Part shown: piece by piece, positions 59,128-64,000 of the stretch
Layout: each line of letters opens with the position of its first letter
How positions within the stretch are numbered: the stretch's first letter is position 1
Source of the DNA: Aquatica leii
Taxonomy: Eukaryota > Arthropoda > Insecta > Coleoptera > Lampyridae
Reading direction: 5' to 3'
Length of the DNA: 64,000 bases
Assembly: GCA_035610365.1 (NCBI GenBank)
Contig: CM069433.1
Span: 52,566,487-52,630,486 of the forward strand
The notes under the pieces: generated by a model
What the model was told of the DNA's origin: nothing
What the model saw: only the letters and a program-made list of their open reading frames with translations
Database searches by the model: none
Position numbers and translations under genes: made by a program

Positions 59128-59415
59128 GAAATAAAACTATTGTTGTTTTTAGCAATGGTAAGATATAAGCAAATTTGTTATATGTGTTTAAAAAAGTTTT
59201 GTTAGTGTTATTCCAAATGATACAATAGATTATGGTGTATGTTAATAAATCTGACAGATGGCGTTTAATTAATTAAAGATTGTTACTGCCAAGTTCGATC
59301 TAGTTATAAAATTCTACTACACCTTACCGGCCTAGGCCGGAAAAGTAAAATTTCCGGACGATTATGATGCCTGCAAAACACATCAAAACGGACGGAAGTA
59401 CAAAAAAGAATATTT
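59128..59415. repeat. Dispersed repeat, copy 2 (palindrome CCGGCCTAGGCCGG)
   Basis: Same orientation as 9739-10035 and readily aligned along its length. The palindrome is at 59329-59342. It directly follows fold-back copy B, just as copy 1 follows a fold-back at 9448-9565. Confidence 0.8.
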
Positions 59416-61676
59416 ATATGTGTACTAACGAATTCTTTTACAATTAATTTATGTTCTTTAATATTATGCTACATATTTGTAGTGTTCACGATTCTCGGTC
59501 GATTTCTTTAAATTTATTAATCGATTAGAAAAAATGAATGTATAATGAAAAATCGATTGTAAAAATTGTTTAAGTCGCCACAAAAAAATCGTGAGACATT
59601 AGAAATTGGAGCAAATAAAATTTAAATTTTATGCTTTTTTTGGTTATTTATAGTCAAAATCCGACTGCAATGCAGCTGAAAATAGTTTTTTGGCTGTTAC
59701 TGAAACTAAATAAATTTTTAAAAAACCTAACTTTTATTACAATTTATTACAATTATTTTATATCTTGACACCTCCTTGATCGTCCAAATTGTACATTTGA
59801 ATTGTAATTTTCTTTAATAAATCTAGGATAATTTTAACATTGTAACAATTGCCACTTTTGGAACCACCAAAGTTTTATTAGAAGAAATTATTCTAGGCAG
59901 TTTCTATTTTTTTTTTTTAAATTTATTTGAGAAAAAAATTTTTCAACATTAGCACTGGAGTGTCGAAGACATTAAAATAAATATTAAAGAAGTAAGATTA
60001 ACAAATTTTGTTTCTCCACTGTCCAGCTGAATTTTAGAAATTTTACTCCTAATTCAATTAAAAAAATGCAAAGCGTAGGTTAGTATTATTTTCAGGGAAA
60101 TACTGATTTCATTGTAAGCAATTCAAAAATTTCCTCACTCGAAAAAACTCTCAATTTACTTTATTATTACACGGCAAAGAAGATAACTATGTAAAAACGA
60201 AAAGACGAAATAGGTCTTTTTTTCAAACCGTTGCGTTAGCGTGATAATGTTTCGTTTAAATCTTGTATGAATTAATTATCTTTGTTTTGTTGTTGCAAGC
60301 TTGCAAGCTTGCAAGCATATAGTGTTTCGTAAAATAATAAAGATAATAAGCAGTAATGACGTAATGCGCGCATGTTAAAGGTCGACCACCTATTGGATAA
60401 GTGATGAACTAAAAAATTATCATTTCCTGTAATTTAGATGCGTTTTGCATTAGGTATATGGAGTAATTTCGTTTTATAGCTTTTTCGAAAAATAGACCAC
60501 ATTTTCGAAAATTAAAAGTATGTACTATTATTTGATGTATTACTTCATCGTACTGAGCTATTATAATTACGATGATCGTTTTATAAATATTATATATATT
60601 ATATGTAATATTTTTTAGAGTTTTCATTAATAAAAACATAAATATTCGTTTTCAATTTTGAAAAAGCTATAAAACGGTGACTGCATAAAAATGCTATATT
60701 ATAGGCAACCCACTATACTTAAAACGCACTCTTAACGACGAACATTTATAACGTGAACTGCGTAGCCCAACTAACTAAATTGTAATATAAATTGTAAATG
60801 AGAAATGAAACGATGTTTATGAGGAGTTTTCCAGAGGTACTTACACGTTTTACGGTTACATTTGATTTTCGTTTTTTGTTTGTTGTATTATTGATACTCA
60901 GCGTTTCTAATATGCGATTATTTGCTCCAGCAGAACAAACGTTGGCTTCAATTTTCTATCTAATGTAAATTAGTAACTGACATAATCGACATCTAACTAA
61001 TACGGTTTAGTAATTGTCTTCCGTGTATGCCTCATCAAATCTCTCACAAACAACACATTAAAATCGCAATTGATTTACTCATTAATAACAAAAATGTTCC
61101 ACAATACTTAAAATGTAGAAATCACTAGACATGGCGTTAACACACGTGCTGTTTCATTCCCCTTAGAAGCGAAAATAATCACCAGTAAAGTTTTTTAGCA
61201 TAACAAATTATAGGATCTATTTCGTTTTGATTTAAAGAGACTTACTTAGAAAGAAATCATAGTTTGACGAATTGTAATAAATACTAAATTGTCATTATTC
61301 AATAAAAAAGGTTAGTTCTCATAACAAACACTCTTTCCTGGGAAACTTTTATTTTTTTGCTCTCCTTTTTTGTTCCCTTTTTTCAAGCATTTTTGATTTT
61401 TTAACAAATCAACTCATTTTTCAAAAAACGAATTATTGCTGTGTGTTTCTTCAGTTATTGCATTAAGAAGTTTGTGAAGATTTTTTTGCTTGTAACTTTA
61501 AAACCCGCTTCTAAATTTTTAAAAACGTTTAGTAGGAAATTTAATGCCCTTTTAAAGGTTTTGGAAATTTTGATTTAGACCATGTTCTTCTATTTTTTCT
61601 TCTCCAGCTCAGTAGGATCTTACGCCACTTTCTTTTTAGCGTAAGAAAAGGTTTCTAGTAGAAATGATGGAAAAGT
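59416..61676. other. AT-rich, no gene seen
   Basis: Contains an 8-bp tandem (GCAAGCTT repeated about three times, 60293-60316). No coding pattern was recognised. Confidence 0.4.
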
Positions 61677-62030
61677 ATGGTTTATAGACTTTTAATAGTA
61701 GAACACAAGAAATATTATGTAAAGAATACACACTTAACCGCTTTGGAAAAAGCACAGTTAATTTTGTTTTGGGTTAATACTGAAGTTTTTGACACAATTA
61801 TTAAATGCTGCATTAACGACCAATTTTTAGTATCATACCGTCTTGCTTGTGAATTACATTTAAATCCAAAACATATGCCATTTACTAATAATCAACATAA
61901 GGATGCGGTTAAGTTAATTTGGGATCAATCATATAGTAATATTTTAAATATTTCATTAAACAACAAATTATTAAGTGTAACAGCAGTTACCAGAATGCTG
62001 GTGCAGCATCAAAATGTTTCATCTACATAA
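61677..62030 (+). other. 117-codon open frame of unknown nature upstream of a LINE RT
   Basis: Opens MVYRLLIVEHKKYYVKNTHL and runs to VTRMLVQHQNVSST. I do not recognise it. It lies 150 bp before LINE reverse-transcriptase sequence in the same orientation and could be the region between endonuclease and RT, or unrelated. Confidence 0.3.
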
Positions 62031-62039
62031 AAGCGGAGA

Positions 62040-63600
62040 CATACATAAAATTATAGAAGAATACCAATTATAAATCACATAACAAAGTTATTTACGCACA
62101 TTTTGTATAATAGACTATATAAGTTTTCAGAAAGTTATAAACTTCTTCTTAAGAGTCAGACAGGCTTCAGAAAACACAGAGGTTGCAAAGAAAACGTTTG
62201 TGTTAAATAAACAACTCAATTCGGCTCAAACGACGAAAAATGTATGCTCTTTTTGTTGATTTTAAAAAACCTTTGATAGTGTTAACTTACAAACTTCTAT
62301 GGACAAAGCTTTATTCCATCGGTGTAAGTAGTAAAATCATTCGCATACTAAATAAAGCCTATGTAATTATTAAAGGGCGGAATATATGCAACAAAGCATT
62401 ACCAAAATATGCGCATATATATGCATTACTTTTGCTAAAAATATGCAGCTATTTCTTCTAAATGTTCCTAAATATGCAAATGCATATTTATTAAAAATAC
62501 TTATAAATAAGACAAAATCTTAAATAGACACATTTATGTTTAATACATATGCTATGTTTTTAGCTTCAACCTATGACTCACACACTATGACTTTAAATTT
62601 TGGTCGACTTGAAACTTCTTCTCACAGAAAATCTGTAGAAGAAAAAATGTTCATGCACCAAAAAGAAATGAATTTTCATATTAACAAAAGCAACAATTTC
62701 ACGAATTTACTAAACTAAACAGGAGTTTTTAAAGTCCACACAGTCAGATGCACTTCATCGATGCACTTTTTTGAATGGTAGACATATTTTACTTTAAACA
62801 AATGTTTTCGGAAAACGAAAAAAATATTAGCCTCTTTAAAGCAGGTAGGTACTTACTTTATCTTTAGAAATTGTTTTTACGTAAATATTATTTAACAATA
62901 CGTATTTTGAATACTATGCTAATAATCTTTTTCTAACCCCTTAATTTCAGAAACAAATTTAATGACATTGTAATGCAATCTTTTGTCGCATTGTTATTCA
63001 GGACGAAACGGGAAAGTCCAGAGTTCGTTCATACCGTTTCAACTTATAAAATTCGACCTAATTTATTGTAAGACAGTGAAATTTTAAAATTTCATATTAA
63101 TTTAATTTTAGAATATGCAAAATAAATCGTGTTTAGCTTAAATATGCAATGTTGTTTAAAAGAAGCAACAATATGCAATATATGCATCTATATGCACTTT
63201 GCATATATTCCGCTCTCTAGTAATTATCAATAATGGTAGAGAATTTTCTGATGAAACAAAAGTTACCAAAAGTGAACTGCAAGGAGATTCGCTAAGTCTT
63301 CTTCTTTTATCATTATTTATCAATGACACACATTTTTTTTTCAACCCGTGGCAATTACTGAGATTTCACTAGATAGTCATACCAACGTCATAATGCTTCT
63401 TTATGCCGACGATTTAGTTATTTTGGCCGATAGCTTAGTTCACTTACAAAAATGTTTAAAAGTTTAAATTTTTAGACAAGGCAATAAAATAAATAAGAAT
63501 TCTTTCATTTACAAAAATGACGCAGTTAATATTGTAAACTCGTTTAAATATTTAGGCATAACATTAAACTTTAATGTCCTTGTTTATATACATATACTGT
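62040..63600 (+). mobile_element. LINE reverse transcriptase, interrupted by a hAT-like element
   Basis: Before the insert: LYNRLYKFSESYKLL, LLKSQTGFRKHRGCKENVCV and YALFVDFKKP followed by LLWTKLYSIGVSSKIIRILN. After it: VIINNGREFSDETKVTKSEL, QGDSLSLLLLSLFIND, MLLYADDLVILADSLVHLQK (the Y-A-D-D catalytic motif, near 63.4 kb) and NIVNSFKYLGITLNF. All belong to one non-LTR reverse transcriptase, split only by the 848-bp insert plus a few frameshifts and stops. The RT is otherwise well preserved compared with the other LINE scraps here. Confidence 0.85.
62373..63220. mobile_element. Non-autonomous hAT-like element with AATATGC repeats, copy 2
   Basis: Ends share GCGGAATATATGCAA in inverted orientation (62377-62391 and 63198-63212). 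Flanks TAATTATTA (62364-62372) and TAATTATCA (63221-63229) look like an 8-9 bp target duplication. Multiple AATATGC/GCATATT copies lie near each end. No transposase is recognised; the open frame at 62536-62718 has no known pattern. It splits the LINE RT exactly between ILNKAYVII and VIINNGREF. Confidence 0.75.
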
Positions 63601-64000
63601 ATTATAAAACAATAAATTTTTGAAATTGAATTTGAATTATCGTTACTTTTTAAAATGGTTTTCATATTATACAAGATGTTGCTAAGGCCGTAAAAATAGC
63701 AAAGTTGTGTTTTTTAAACATAACCGTCTGTATACTACTACATTTTTAGATTCTCCGATCAAAATAAGGATGTGTTTTAATAACGTTTATAAAGTCTAAA
63801 TTTTAAGGTTTTTTAAATAATTCAAATGTTGTCAAAATATAACCTAATTTTCATGTTTGACATATTAAAAAAGTATCTAAGTTATGTGAGCAAAATTTAC
63901 AGTAAAGTGTAACAATAGATCATATTTTATATCCCATTTATAACAAAATTTACATCTTATACAGGCTGTACAAAAATTAAAATCTATCAATTAAAAAGTT
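63601..64000. other. AT-rich window end, no gene seen
   Basis: May hold the decayed 3' end of the LINE, but nothing can be assigned. Confidence 0.35.

Overview
The window looks like a piece of an AT-rich animal nuclear genome, most probably an insect or other arthropod. The evidence is one spliced host gene with several 50-60 nt introns and GT-AG junctions, a mix of BEL/Pao, Ty3/gypsy, Penelope, mariner, hAT, Harbinger and pogo remnants, and an arthropod-style heat-shock core promoter. I cannot name the species. There are no operons, tRNAs, rRNAs or CRISPR arrays that I can see.

Region by region. 1-6.7 kb: retroelement fossils, with a Ty3/gypsy integrase end abutting a broken BEL/Pao element, then two further BEL/Pao pieces. 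8.4-12.8 kb: hAT transposase remnants on both strands, a mariner scrap, and a 1 kb nested insertion with fold-back sequences. 13.1 kb: a perfect 40-bp inverted repeat. 14.5-32.3 kb, minus strand: the one convincing host gene, a membrane-anchored M13 (neprilysin-like) zinc metallopeptidase. I can follow it through 11 exons whose phases all agree (2295 nt, 765 codons including stop). All catalytic motifs are present, but exon 7 carries an in-frame TGA. Its introns hold LINE, hAT, MITE and Polinton-polymerase remnants, and a nested pair of DNA transposons at 22.2-26.8 kb; the inner one encodes a transposase-like protein of a family I cannot place.

33-38 kb: a MITE and a PIF/Harbinger element with a clear TTA target duplication. 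40.3-47 kb: no protein gene, but a strong heat-shock-element + TATA + initiator promoter points rightward, followed 2.3 kb later by a regular 97-98 bp tandem array and, further on, by a second array of about 155 bp. This layout recalls the Drosophila hsr-omega heat-shock lncRNA and is the observation I would follow first. 47.9-49.9 kb: two 5'-truncated Penelope copies arranged as a 950-bp-armed inverted repeat. 52-64 kb: LINE remnants, a hAT scrap, a pogo/Tigger element, fold-back repeats, and a LINE reverse transcriptase interrupted by an 848-bp hAT-like element with an approximate target duplication.

The only host functions I can support are the M13 peptidase and possibly the heat-inducible non-coding transcript. 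Everything else is mobile DNA or unassigned AT-rich sequence.
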